Of a stretch of 64,000 nucleotides of DNA, positions 35,824 through 46,984 are shown piece by piece. Both the position numbers and the translations under genes were made by a program. Source of the DNA: Acholoe squamosa (lineage: Eukaryota > Annelida > Polychaeta > Phyllodocida > Polynoidae). The stretch is from contig OX439040.1 of assembly GCA_949317995.1 (NCBI GenBank), positions 60,298,089 through 60,362,088 on the forward strand. The letters are read 5' to 3'. The stretch's first letter is position 1, and every line of letters starts with the position of its first letter. The notes beneath the pieces are model-generated. The model saw nothing but the letters and a program-made list of their open reading frames with translations, did no database searches and was not told the DNA's origin.

Positions 35824-36865
35824 ATGAAATGTATCATATACTGAATCTTTCAATGAACGATTTATTCATGCAGAGTACCAACTTTTGAACATTTGGTTTA
35901 ACAAAGAGGAGATGCAATGTAAGATGGACAAATTTGCAGGACCAGATTTCCAGTCAGGCCCTGAAACATACAAAAAAGGGGAAAAAATGTCCTATGGGAC
36001 ATTTCTTTGCTCTGATTGATTCTCACTGTTTGCAAGGACACGAGTTAATGCTACAGAACAACAGTTTGGCTTATCTAAAAAGCGCAGAATCTTTAGGGTT
36101 AAATAATTCTCAGTGTAAATCCCATTTTCCTTTTCACATTTCATAACTAAATCAGCCTTATGCTACTGAATAGTACACAATAAGATCATAAGTATCCATT
36201 TGCTTTTAAAATGAAGATAATGTTAAAAAATATGTTTTATTTTGTCCTGTAGGTGAGTAATGCTGTTATCAAGTCCCCTGGTGAAACGGTAATGTATCAT
36301 CAGTTTTGTATGTATCTGTAATTTTGGACATGGACAGGTCATGCTATTCTATATTAGCCTGATGTATATGTATATCTAAATGTTTATAGATTGTTTAATG
36401 CCACAGTTCCCCGAGATATTTCATTTGATTAATCTCAGTCTACCACGTGGTGGTGTGAAACAGAACTATGAGGTGATGCTGTATTGGGCTGCTGGCTTGG
36501 TTGTAGATTCAGCAGGGCATGGCTTGGAAATGGGAAATGGGATTGTGTCCATAGGCAAAGGGTCGGTGAGTTGCTTGATGTATTTCCTTGTGGCATGTAA
36601 GCTAATTTGGCTGTCCATATGCCCATGCTCATAGTGGCACAGCCGTGCAGCATTAGCAGCTGGCTAGCAGAAGTCTTTGTTCTTTATGACTTTGTTGTTA
36701 TTTACATTAGGCCTATATAGTGCACTAAGGTATCTTTTCTGCTTGCCACATCAAAACCAAATGTAAATGATAACAGAGAGAATAAAGAAAAGCCTGTGCT
36801 GCAGGTAACACTGCCGCGGCTGTGTCACTAGTGGAGCCATGACATTAGTCCTGTGTTGTGGTGGC

Positions 36866-37227
36866 AGGAGTGTGTTGCTCCTATGGTAAAAAGAGCTGTC
36901 AGTAGGTACCCTCTTTTTAAAAGAAGTCACACTCTGCTTCACCATTCAACTTGCACTCACCACATTAGTCTAAAAGTCACCTGTCTTGTTTAAAACAGAG
37001 AGAGCTGCACTATCAGGTACCTACTCATGTCACACACTCTATAATATATTATACTGACTGACTTCTCCCAACTAGGTACCTACTCAAATCCCCCTTTTTT
37101 AGCACCGTACTTGATTGACCACTTGTGAGCAACAAAAGGGACAAGTTATAGCTACATGAAAAGAAAGGACTGGAAACAAGGGCATTTTAGCCAGCTCTTC
37201 CTTTTACTATAGGAGCAACACCCTCCT
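36866..37227. mobile_element. GTTGCTCCTAT MITE, copy 3, with 8-bp target duplication
   Basis: Inverted relative to copies 1 and 2. The left end AGGAGTGTGTTGCTCCTATG follows GTGGTGGC (36858-36865). The same GTGGTGGC stands at 37317-37324 after a second small palindrome. Copy D has the unfilled site TGTATGTTGTTGGCTCATG near 45690-45708. The 8-bp duplication supports a hAT-type origin for the family. Confidence 0.9.
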
Positions 37228-37316
37228 GGGTTGCCAACTCTCACGCATTGGCACACACTACAGTAGAGGGTGGCGCTGTAAACAGTACGGCCAATTGCGT
37301 GAGAGTTGGCAACCCT
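37228..37316. mobile_element. Palindromic GGGTTGCCAACTC mini-element
   Basis: The arms GGGTTGCCAACTCTCACGCA and TGCGTGAGAGTTGGCAACCC enclose a 45-bp loop. It lies exactly between the right end of the preceding MITE and that MITE's target duplication, so it inserted at the MITE's last base or travelled with it. Confidence 0.85.
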
Positions 37317-38107
37317 GTGGTGGCTCATGTCTAGGCTACTCTGTGAGCTAAGATAAAGATTAGATTAAAGGAAGTGGCAGAGCTTATGTCAGTTTTAGAA
37401 GACCCAAAAGGTTACCTAATCCCTTACTCCAAATGTGCCAAAGGCTTCAGAATGTACAAAACACTGCTCTTTGAAGATGTCCCAGACTGTGAAGAGTTCG
37501 GAAATCCTGAAGGATTTTTAATCAGAGGATTTCTTATTAAGCTAGTAACAAATATGTGATGCTAAAGCAGGAACTAGCACATTTTAATTTTCCAGACCCT
37601 TCTAGACTGTCCTCTTAGATGTAGTCTGAGTATTAGTATCATACCTAACATCACCTGGGGAATGAGATGCTCCTGTAAACAGATGTGCTGGTCTAGCATA
37701 GCGAAGTCCCCAAATGGTGATGGTGGCAGTAAATAAAGCCCCATCCCTAGTCATTTCCTGCTCTTACCAACAGTGTGCTGCATGATACAGATAAGTCCAT
37801 ATAGTAATGATGAGGCAGAGAAAGGGGGCTCTCATGAGTGATGGTCAGATAGGTAAGCATGATCTGAGCCGTGAACACATTATTTGCTAGATAGCATCAA
37901 ATTTACTGTAAGGATAATGTAAAATACAATAAATCGGCAATGGCCCTTTTTTCACCCCATAAGGGAAATTCCATATGAAAGTGAGGTCATAATTTTATAA
38001 CAATCTATTCTAACAAAAATGAATTATAAACCAAACAACAGAAGTGTGGCAAAAGTACAGCCTTCTAGCATTATAATGGTTTTTATGAAAATACTATATA
38101 CATGACC

Positions 38108-38712
38108 CTGGAGGTTTTTAATTCAAAACATCCTACCATCATTCCCCCAGTAATGGTAGGATAAACCAGCCCTATTTTTATGTGATGGTAGTATGTGACT
38201 GGCATGCATTGACACAGCCACTGCTATTGATTTAAGTGGTGGTAGGCTGAGCCCTGCATACACTATCACAAGCAAAACAATATACTGTGCACATTGGCAA
38301 GAGGGACAAAATAAAATCAAGAGCTGTGGAACACTCCTTTTGACAAAAGGGCATAAACAATCATTCCCCTTTATCCTATGAGCTATTTATAGTGTGTACC
38401 AGCTCCCCCTCTACTCAGGCAGGGAGACTGGATCACTTGATAGGTAATGTAAAGCATGGGTGGTGTTTGAATAGAGGAGTGGTAATAATACAAACAGCTA
38501 GTACTGTAACAATCCACTTTCAATTTCTTTTCCTACCATCAGCACTGTGGAGAATCAATATTGAAAAATCAATAGCAGTTGCTGTTTCTGACTGAGCTAT
38601 CACAAGTTATATCTAAGACAGTGTTGAATGACTAGGTCTTAAAAAATCAACAGGATTTGCCAACACTATCATCGCTGGGGGACTGATGGTAGGATGTTTT
38701 GAATTAACCTCA
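38108..38712. mobile_element. TTAATTCAAAACATCC TIR element, 605 bp
   Basis: The left end runs CTGGAGGTTTTTAATTC and on to AAAACATCCTACCATCA; the right end inverts it, TGATGGTAGGATGTTTTGAA then TTAACCTC. The interior has inverted words (GGTAGGATAAACCAGCCC). It shares its terminal 20 bp with the element at 44122-44869. The TTAA inside both ends could be the real target site (piggyBac-like), or the TIR may extend to CTGGAG. Confidence 0.75.
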
Positions 38713-40290
38713 TGGTGTGATATAAATAGAGGATTACACTTACAAAGGTCCATGAAAGCAACACTTACAAAGGTCTATAACATTCTGAGAGAATTGTTAT
38801 TACATACGGCACTGCAAGGATAAACCTATGGCGAACCTGTATTCCAAGAGTCACATGTCACCAATTCAAGAGCACTTAGTACTGTGTGTCAGACTATTTG
38901 GTGATCTGCAGGTTAGTAGCCTAGCCCTCATGACATTGTAGTTTCAAAAGTGATCAACTATGCATTTGATACATGAGGATAGCTCCCATGTCTAGTAAAT
39001 TTGCATTTACCTCTGTGGCACCTTAGACTAAAACGCTAAAAGGCAGAGGGGTCAGCTTGGTTAAAGGCTAAATATAAGAGAACACTATCATAGAGGGTAT
39101 GTAAAATGATCTCTGTCGTTACAGTGGTAGTACTTAAGTACTTAGGGACATTTAGATAACAGCTTAGTAAGTTACCACGGTGGTGCAGTTGAGGAAGTAT
39201 AGCCTCCTAAATGGTCCATGGTTAAGTGATAGAACTTGTGGGACCTAGTACAGCACTCAGCGTTTCATGGTTTATTGGTCTATATGGACAACCACATGCC
39301 TGCTTTTTAGTACTTAAATGGTGGCAGGTGCCCCAAGGCTTCATAGTCATGAATCTATTATTGTGACTTACCAATGTAGCACTAGCAATTCACTTCCCAA
39401 CCCTCCCAACCCTGAAATTGCGATAACCTAACACAATTAACAAGATAAAATGTGCTTGCATAAGGGATATCACGAAGGTCCCTAGAATTTCTCATGAAGA
39501 GCACTTTTCATTATGGCCGTTAAAGGTCTATTCATCAAATGGTGTTTCCCAATCCTTCTCCATAACTTTTGCCATGAACCAGCTAGAAACTTGAAAATGT
39601 CATTATTCTCACTGCTGCAGGTACCTCATACCAAGATGTATAGGACTCATACCAGCTCAATTCAACCTATTCTTAAGTTAGCATGAAAGGACGGCCAACT
39701 AAATCTATTCATTCTTTGAATTATAGGGATAAAAGGAGCTGATGCTGGAAGCTGCCACCGTAAATTGATACATTACTATTTGCAGCACATGCATATTCAA
39801 CATGTGACAAATATGGCTTCTCATATCCATGGTTATCTGGGATGATGAGCTTTTGAAGCTGGTACGAGACTGATAGGCCCTATAATATTATGTTCTAGCG
39901 GAACAGACGGGGTTATCTGGGGTTTGCTCAGGGGGACTAATACCTTCATTACCGAAGGTGAAAGGAGGGGCTCTTTCTCAGAAGCTGGGCACTGCAGCAT
40001 GAGCAATGGCTCATGGCACACCACTTTACCTATTCTGAATTTGGCATGTAAATCCATTTCCTGGCCCTATCTGTCATGACAAAATACAAGGAGTATCAAG
40101 CTAAAGCTTGAGTTATGGCCATGACATGGAGCTAAAAGGTTATAACTATGTGGCAATGATGCATGTGTGTGTAGGGATGTATAGTGGTATGGGGATACAG
40201 GCACTAACGTCATGGGTAGATAGAGAGCTTCAATTGGAGCAGTCCTCTTAATGGTGTTCCGCTAGGTAGGCAATATCATGTCCTTAGAGC

Positions 40291-40475
40291 TATTTTTGGC
40301 GTGCTTTAAGATAACAGATATTTAATATCAGATGCCTTTTTATTCATCACATAATGAGCAAATTTAATGAATTCAAAATTATTATGACATCACTTTTCGT
40401 ATAATCAAACAATTATAGCTGTTATTGTGATCCCTCCTGAGAACCCCCTTGGAATAATCATAAATGTTTTATTAC

Positions 40476-40531
<56 letters not shown>

Positions 40532-40575
40532 ATGTACACATGCTGAAAACAGCTAATGCATAGTAATTAAACTAT
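40291..40575. repeat. AT-rich interval with (TA)n microsatellite
   Basis: 40483-40525 is a TA repeat of about 22 units. The flanks are AT-rich and non-coding. The CCCAGC element starts immediately after. Confidence 0.85.
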
Positions 40576-40797
40576 CCCAGCAAATTGTCGTCATCTGTCG
40601 CCATGATTGGTCATCAATGGCGACTCCTTTTTGAGTGATAACTCATTCCGTCATCTTTTGCCACTGTGTGTTAGACTCATGTGGCATAGCAATTGCTATT
40701 CCTGGTGATCTTGTGCTATAACAACGTCGTGTTCCATCTAGCGACATGTGTGAGCCACTTCACACAGGTTGACGAGGACTCACGACAATTTGCTGGG
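40576..40797. mobile_element. Short CCCAGC element, copy 2 (222 bp)
   Basis: Exact ends CCCAGCAAATTGTCGT and ACGACAATTTGCTGGG, flanked by AT on both sides. The left third matches 7407-7505 and the right third matches 8775-8887 of the long copy, as if the tandem arrays had been removed or never gained. Confidence 0.9.
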
Positions 40798-40950
40798 ATA
40801 AGAGGGTGCTGAGGATAAAACTATAAATTGTCATTACTAAAACCCTTTCAAAGCAGCTCTCCACATAGTACATGTATTTGATTTGATTTTAGCAGATCAC
40901 AAGCGGCAAATACTTTTTTTTGCATTCAAGCTGAAGCTTACAGACCGTAC

Positions 40951-41676
40951 TACGGAGCCCCTAATAGGACATACCAAAAATAATTATTTTTCTAAAAAAT
41001 TATTCTTGTGGGTACTGGGGTATTATTGTTGGTACTGGTATATTCTTGCGGGTACTGGTATATTCTTGCGGGTACTGGGATATTCTTGCGGGTACTGAAC
41101 AATTCTTGCGGGTACTGAACAATTCCTGCGGGTACAAGAACAATTCTTGCGGATACTGAACAATTCTTGCGGGTACTGAACAATTCTTGCGGGTACTGAA
41201 CAATTCCTGCGGGTACTGAACAATTCTTGGGGCACTGAACAATTCTTGCGGGTACAAGAACAATTCTGGCTGGCACAAGAAAGATTTTATTGGAGGAAAA
41301 AAAAACTTTTTAGTAGGTGAATGCATAATTCTAGCACCCACAAGAATAATTCTAGCACCTACAGGAATTCTTTGTGCACCCACAAGAATTCTTTGTGTAC
41401 CTGCAAAAATGTTCCTGTACCTGCAGGAATCTTCCAGTACCCGCAGGAATCTTCCAGTATCCGTAGAAATCTTCCAGTACCTGCAGGAATATTTTTTTCA
41501 TGAAAAAAAATCTTTTTGGTATTGTTCAGTACCCGCAAGAATTGTTTCTGTACCCGCAAGAATTGTTCAGTACCCGCAAGAATTGTTTCTGTACCCGCAA
41601 GAATTGTTCAGTACCCGCAAGAATATTTTTTCCGGTGAAAAAATTATTTTTGGTATGTCCTATTAGGGGCTCCGTA
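40951..41676. mobile_element. Foldback element with GCGGGTAC tandem arms, 726 bp
   Basis: TIRs read TACGGAGCCCCTAATAGGAC and on through CATACCAAAAATAATT, then their inverse. Each arm continues into a short tandem repeat: TTCTTGCGGGTACTGAACAA on the left (41035-41275) and its inverse on the right (41400-41625), about 20-22 bp per unit. The whole element can form one long hairpin. The ORFs over 41000-41670 (repeated VPARIVQYPQE-like residues) are products of the array. No transposase. Confidence 0.88.
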
Positions 41677-41751
41677 CATACCAGATTTGTAAAAGGTGAA
41701 AAACACACGGTTGCTTGGCTTGGGATGAGTGTGCTTTTGCCCAGGCCTAAG

Positions 41752-42074
41752 GGAGTGATCATTTTTTAACAACAGGGGGGGGGGCTGGTGGGTTTGTGTG
41801 CGGACGCGCGAAAAAAATGTCGACCCCCGCCTCTCGAGGGGGTAAATTTTTTTCGACCCCCCTCATAAGGGACAAAAATCGCGCGCGAACGTCCCATTTT
41901 AGCCTATAGTAATGCGCAGGGTTTTCCACTGAAAACAGGTGAAATTATTTTGACCCCCCCCCATCAGAGGTATTGAAAAAATTCTGACCCCCCCTGGTCA
42001 AGGGGTTGAAAAAATTCTGACCCCCCCTCAAACCCACCGCCCCCCCCCCCTGTTGTTAAAAAATGATCACTCCC
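41752..42074. mobile_element. GGGAGTGATCA palindromic MITE (Harbinger-like)
   Basis: TIRs GGGAGTGATCATTTTTTAAC then AACAGGGGG, and the inverse at the right. TAA flanks both sides (41749-41751, 42075-42077), a 3-bp duplication. Two partial relatives (25450-25644 and 44979-45050) also abut TAA, and E2 has an empty TTTAAGG site near 47848. A 3-bp TWA target and a GGG start fit PIF/Harbinger. The interior has GC-rich blocks with GACCCCCC and a GCGCGCG patch. Confidence 0.82.
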
Positions 42075-42077
42075 TAA

Positions 42078-42804
42078 ATGCTTTTTTCTTGTCTTGGGAT
42101 TCCCCCTAAGTAAACCATGTCAGAGTGACCAAAGGCTGTAGTTTGTCTGGCCCCGTTTATGGGACCAGGCAAATAAAGAACGCTTGCTATCCTTCAAGAA
42201 GAGTAGGGAAATGAAGCCCCGATAGCAATTTCCCCCTCACCCCTCCTCATAGATTCGATCATTCATCTCATAGATCCGGTCATCTATAGATGTGATCACA
42301 GCTGTCTTGGGCAAGCAGCATATAAATACCTGTCTAGCTGTTTGGACAAGCAGCTTTTAAATACCTGACCGAACAGAAAAGAAATGGACTTAATACCGGC
42401 GAACCATGGTAACTATGCTTTACTACCTATATACTAGATTTATACCTTACACCTTTCCCTCCCTGTTAAGGATTGACATACCTACACTTCATTCTGAAAA
42501 GGAAATATATAGGGCATAAAAAAACAAAAATAGAAAGGGCCTCCCAGAATTAGGGTCTAGTACTCTATACCTGAAACATAATGACTCCTCTTATTTTGTA
42601 GTAATCCAAACTTTGTGTTAGATAGATTTCCCCAAAGTGAAGTAGATAACCACCATCTTGGTTTTGTGTTGTGCGGATTTATATACCAGTGCTTCAAGTC
42701 AGCCGAAGGACCTCAGTATTACCTGTATATCCACCCAATACCTGGGCCAGACACTTCAAGTCAACAGCTTACTCAGTTGACTGCCATCATAACAAGTCTC
42801 ACCC
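42078..42804. other. Non-coding interval
   Basis: 42235-42360 repeats short phrases (AGATTCGATCATTCATCT / AGATCCGGTCATCTATAG; GCAAGCAGCATATAAATACC / ACAAGCAGCTTTTAAATACC), local direct duplications of about 25-45 bp. ORFs at 42615-42865 overlap in two frames and show no domain. Confidence 0.45.
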
Positions 42805-43042
42805 TACCACTTGGCAAGAAACGTTTCTTTTAATGTTTGCAAACGTTTTTATTAGGTTTGGGTAAAAAACGTTTAAAAATAATGTTATTTTGACTTTGAT
42901 AAAAGAGAAAACGTTTTTAACCTGATATAAAACGTCAAAATAACGTTTTTTTATTACATGTAAAAACGTTATTTTGACGTTGAGAAAAAACTTTTGCAAA
43001 CTTAGGAAGCAAAATAAAACGTTTTTCTGCCAAGCGGGCTAC
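42805..43042. mobile_element. CCACTTGGCA element with AACGTTTT repeats, 238 bp
   Basis: The ends TACCACTTGGCAAGAAACG and (inverse) TAGCCCGCTTGGCAGAAAAACG are imperfect TIRs. The interior is palindromic, with repeated AACGTTATTTTGAC and AAAACGTTTTT. Family members are at 12482-12596 and 25305-25448. Confidence 0.75.
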
Positions 43043-43300
43043 TGCCACAGCATCGGTTGTCTCTGCTGCTTTAACTGGGTTCTTGCCCATTTACCGAGTC
43101 CTACATGCTGGACTCTGTCCCCTATAGACAGCATCCTAAGGAGGCCTTTCCAGTAGCATCACTGAGATTGGGGCCTTTGTTGTAGAAAATACACTGTTTC
43201 ACTGCAGTGGAGACTCAGCAGTCATTTCTTGGAGTGTAATCAATGTGTACATTACGACAATAAGTTAGATTTCAATGAAAATTTGAATCTATGTTGTTAA

Positions 43301-43371
43301 CCCTTTCACCCCTGAATTTCTGTTACTCTATGGGATTTGCGTGCAAATCCTGCTTTATGGGGTTGAAGGGG
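43301..43371. mobile_element. 71-bp palindrome flanked by TTAA (piggyBac-like mini-MITE)
   Basis: CCCTTTCACCCCTGAATTTC opens it, GGGGTTGAAGGGG closes it, and TTAA stands exactly at both flanks (43297-43300, 43372-43375). The centre holds GGATTTGCGTGCAAATCC, a second small palindrome. CCC-starting TIRs with TTAA duplication are the mark of piggyBac elements. Confidence 0.8.
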
Positions 43372-43539
43372 TTAAGTACTAAAGTAGATCGTAGAGGGAT
43401 GGAGTCCCTTGCAAAGAGGAGCAGGTAGTGTCAGCGTCAGTCACACAGTACCTTTTTAGTACCTCTTACCCTGAGAGGAAATAGCCAATTTCATTCATTT
43501 ATGCCGAGAAATGAGACCGGAATGTGTTGGGCCCAGCCC

Positions 43540-44980
43540 TACTGTGACACTTCCATGGTCGCAGGCTTTCTAGTTAGATAGAGAGGATAATAAACTCTCG
43601 ACTGATTAAATATCTGCTACCAGTTTGCTGGAGCTGCTCCCATTAGCCATGTTGAAGCAGGTGTCAGGCTCTATCTACACTATCAGACGATTTTTGAGCT
43701 CCTTAGATATGTACAGGGACTTTGCCACTCTTGACCTTTAGGGGATGAGCTGTCCAGTAGAAGTCTACAAGGGGCCACTGTAGACCAGGGTCTGATTGCT
43801 CACCTAGGTAGACAAGGCACATGTCAGTCTGCTCTTCCCTTACCTTTATACCCCACCCTTGCTATTAATAAAGCCTGAATTCATTGCTTAGCTGGGATCT
43901 TAGATTTCAATAGGGATGTCCACTTGTAAAAGGGAGAAGGTAAATATAAACCTTTGAGCTAGTAAAAGGTTAATCCCATCCAAAGTTCATCAGATTTATG
44001 TAACCTTTAGAAATCTCTATCATTGGTAGGAAATGCCTGACTCATGAGCTGGAGTATTGATGTCCGTGTCGCTGATGATATATGGGTGATCACCAAGGGT
44101 TTACACATAGTACATCAATGTCTGGAGGTTAATTCAAAACATCCTGGGATCGCAACATCAGCAATCTTAGGAATTATTCTACCTTATCCTATTAGGCGAT
44201 CTTAAGATTAGACTGCATTCACATTTCCTAGCCAGCACTAAGATTGCATCGATCTTAGCCTCAGCCCTCCTACCCTATCCAAGAAGTACTGACTGGACAC
44301 AGGGGTAAGAGTCCCAAAATAAAGGAATAGCTGTGGAGCCACTCTTCTTCACAACGCTGTTTATACCATCATTCCCCGTCCCCATATGGGCTAACAAAAG
44401 AGCACAGCGTGCAGTTGACCCCCGTCCAGTATTCAAGAGTTGTTCCCATGAATGTATGATTTATGCTTGCCTATTAGAAGCATTGTGCCCCCCCCAGGAC
44501 AAAGAGAGAGAAGGGAAGAATTACCTTACAGTGCACTTAATGCATAAGTAGCCATAAGAGCCCTCAAGGACACTCAGCAAATGTCCTCCCTCCCCTCTAT
44601 AAGTATGCAGCAGGCTATTCATTCTTTCGATCAGGAGTGTTCCCTGTAAGTGCTCTTGTACTCAGGTGAAACCACTATGCAATTCTTTCACTAAGATCGC
44701 AGTGATCTTAGTGCTGGGAAAGGAATAGTGAAGTGATCCCAGGACTTGCTATTCTTGACAGGCCTGCAACCACTGCATTAGATAGGGTAGACTGACCAGG
44801 TCTTATTATATGTGCCTACACTAAGGTCGCTGGGGTTGCTGTCCCAGGATGTTTTGAATTAAGCTCCAGGTAAGCCTGGCTTAACCTTGGCAGCTAAAGT
44901 CAACATGTCTATGCATAGACTATGTACCATATACCACTGTTTGGATAGGAACAGGATAGAAATTCCTTCCCCTTTAAGGG
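43540..44980 (+). repeat. Duplicated block E1
   Basis: Aligns with 46985-47850 (E2): TTAGATAGAGAGGATAATA, CTACCAGTTTGC, GAAGTCTACA, TGATTGCTCACCTAGGTAGA, CACATAGTACATCAATGTCT and TATGCATAGACTATGTACC all have close partners in order. It contains the 44122-44869 insertion and lacks E2's 47174-47343 insertion. No coding frame is conserved. Confidence 0.8.
44122..44869. mobile_element. TTAATTCAAAACATCC TIR element, 748 bp
   Basis: The ends CTGGAGGTTAATTCAAAACA and, inverted, CTGGAGCTTAATTCAAAACA then TCCTGGGA, are shared with 38108-38712, though the interiors differ. E2 has the empty site AATGTCTGGTAAGCCTGG at 47741-47758. Further inverted words inside (GATCTTAAGATTAG, CAGCACTAAGAT / ATCTTAGTGCTG) suggest a larger foldback. 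The + strand ORF at 44333-44551 has no recognisable domain. Confidence 0.8.
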
Positions 44981-45060
44981 AGTGGTCATTATTCATCGAC
45001 GGGGATGGGGGGGGGGGTGGTGGGTTTTCGAGCAGAAGGCGAAAACATTCAAGAGTTCCT
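44979..45060. mobile_element. Truncated GGGAGTGATCA MITE
   Basis: TAA|GGGAGTGGTCATTATTCATC followed by a G-run and GGTGGTGGGTTTTCG matches the left arm of 41752-42074; the right arm is missing. E2 has the unfilled site. Confidence 0.7.
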
Positions 45061-45094
45061 TTACACCTTGTTCCCCTTGATATAACAGAGTCTT

Positions 45095-46740
45095 AGCTTA
45101 CCACTTCCTAGATTGGTGGTAGAATCAGCAAGGGCATGGTTTGGATATGGAAAATGGGATTGTGTCAATAGGTAGAGAATCGTTGGGCTACTTGGCGTGT
45201 GTGTGTGATGGGGGCAGGTGAGCTAATTCGGCTGTCCATATATCTATCACTAACAGCACAGCTGCACAGTGTTACCTGCAGGCTGCAGCACAGGTTTTTC
45301 TTTGTTCTTTCTGTTGTTGTTAACATATATATGAAGAGTTTGGTTCCAAAACGCAATACACAGCAAATATTCCAAATGTCTATTGATCAGAGATGTAATA
45401 CAGAAACTATTTTCTCCGAAAAATATATTTATTGTCTGTCCAGACTCTATGTAATGAATATTTTATCTTGAAAACACTCAAATTTACTTCAGGTGTGAAC
45501 TACAAATATGTGTATGTATGTTGAAATTCTGGAATGGATTTATTGCATTTTGGATCCAAACTCTTCATATAGTGCAGTAAATAAGCTTTTTTGTTTGCCA
45601 CCTCCACACCAAATGTAAACAATAACAGGGAGAGTAAAGAAAGACCTGTGCTGCAGTCAATGCTAATGCAGCTGTGCCACTACATTAGGCCTGTATGTTG
45701 TTGGCTCATGTCTAACTGTTTCGTCTAATGACTAAGCTACAGCTATGATAGTGGCAGATTTATGTCAGTTCTAGCATACCCAAAAGGTTAGGTAATTCCT
45801 ATTTCAAAGGCTTCAGAATATACAAAAACACTGCTCTGTGAAGATGTCCCAGACTGAAGAGTTCAGAAATCCCAATGGATATAAAACGGAAGATTCCTTA
45901 TTTAGGCTAGTAGCCAATATGTGATGCTAATGCAGGAACTAGCACATTTTAATTTCCCAGACCCTCATAGACTGTCCTTTTTGATGTAGTCTTAGTGTTA
46001 GTGGCATGCCTAAAATTGCCTGCGGAATGAGATGTAAACTGATGTTTTGGTCTAGCATAGCGAAATCCCCATATGGTGATGGTGGCAGTAAATAGAGCCC
46101 CTTCCCTTTTCATTTCCTGCTCTTACCAAAAGTTTGCTGGATGATACAGATAAGCCCCTGCAGAAAGGCAAAGAGAGGGACCTGTCTTGTGTGATGATCA
46201 GATAGGGGAGTATGATCTGAAACCTGCACATGCTTTTGCTAAATAGCATCCAATTTACTGCAGGAATATATGAAATACAATAAATTTGCAAGCAAATACT
46301 GCAAACTATATCCATAGGGTTTGCTCAGGGTGTCTAAAACCTTCAAATCAGAAGGTGAAGGGAAGGGCTTCTCTCGGAAAGTGGGCACTGCAGAATGGGT
46401 ATGGCCCATGGCACACCACTGCACCTATTCTGTTCTAATAATAAATGTAGCGTGTAAATCTATTTCCTGGCCCTATCTGTCATGAAAAAGCACCAAGAGT
46501 ATATCTAGCTAAAGCTTGATTTATGATGGGGACATGGGGGCTAAAAGGTTAAACGTGGCAATGATGCATGTGTGTACATGTTTAGTGGTTTGGGGATACA
46601 GCCAATTATGTCATGGGTGGATAGAGGGCTTCAAGCAGAATTGGAGCAGTCCATTTGATGGTGTTATCTGGATCAGCTGGGTAGGCAATATCAGGAAACC
46701 TATTCCTGGCCTGAAAATGAAATACATCTGATGTTGGAGG
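45095..46740 (+). repeat. Duplicated block, copy D
   Basis: Partner of copy C and, at 46440-46690, of copy A 15360-15640. It carries the 45330-45569 insertion and has the empty site for the MITE that copy C carries at 36866. ORFs 46052-46424 and 46516-46731 are not conserved in C or A. Confidence 0.75.
45330..45569. mobile_element. TATGAAGAGTTTGG MITE, 240 bp
   Basis: TIRs of about 28 bp: TATGAAGAGTTTGGTTCCAA and on to AACGCAATA, and the inverse of TATGAAGAGTTTGGATCCAA. The flanks are TA-rich (CATATA / TAGTGC). Copy C shows CCTATATAGTGC at the same point (about 36711-36722). A TA target fits a mariner/Tc1-like MITE. Confidence 0.83.
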
Positions 46741-46984
46741 TAATCCTTAAGACCTCTTTACTTGTCCAAACAGTAGCACTATTGCATTGTCTACTGAAGT
46801 AGCATGTGGGACCTGATTTATGCTACATACAAACTTCTCTGCACATTCCAAAATGTCCTGACCAGGAGCTCATGAGCCTTTCCAATCTTGTCCAGTAGAT
46901 GATGATGTTGAGTAAACACTTCAAATGATGTTTGCTTTGAATGATAGGCAATAAAAGATGTCTGATCACAGCCAGTCAAGGCAT

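Larger units (their letters stand above)
29450..36330 (+). repeat. Diverged duplicated block, copy B (interrupted)
   Basis: Partner of copy A in the same orientation. It keeps empty sites for A's insertions (31998, 33998, about 34205 and 34553). Its own extra sequences are 31202-31791, about 32292-32860, the palindrome array 34838-35745 and the hairpin region 35771-35867. None of the ORFs within (30088-30903, 32310-32501, 33139-33433) corresponds to a conserved frame in A. Confidence 0.8.
36370..40290 (+). repeat. Duplicated block, copy C
   Basis: Blocks align with copy D: 36430-36720/45095-45330, 37320-37860/45700-46230, and 39890-40275/46310-46690. Parts (37660-37860) also align with copy A at 11870-12010. 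Two insertions lie inside, 36866-37316 and 38108-38712. The ORF at 37374-37559 is frameshifted in D, so it is not treated as a gene. 38713-40290 otherwise holds nothing recognised. Confidence 0.7.

Noticed and set aside
37374-37559. 61-codon + strand ORF with ordinary-looking sequence
   Set aside because: Copy D (45770-45920) contains the same block with frameshifting indels and no start, so it is repeat sequence.
40992-41666. Repeat proteins on both strands (PARIVQYPQE-like)
   Set aside because: Open frames exist in several phases on both strands because the 20-22 bp array lacks stops.
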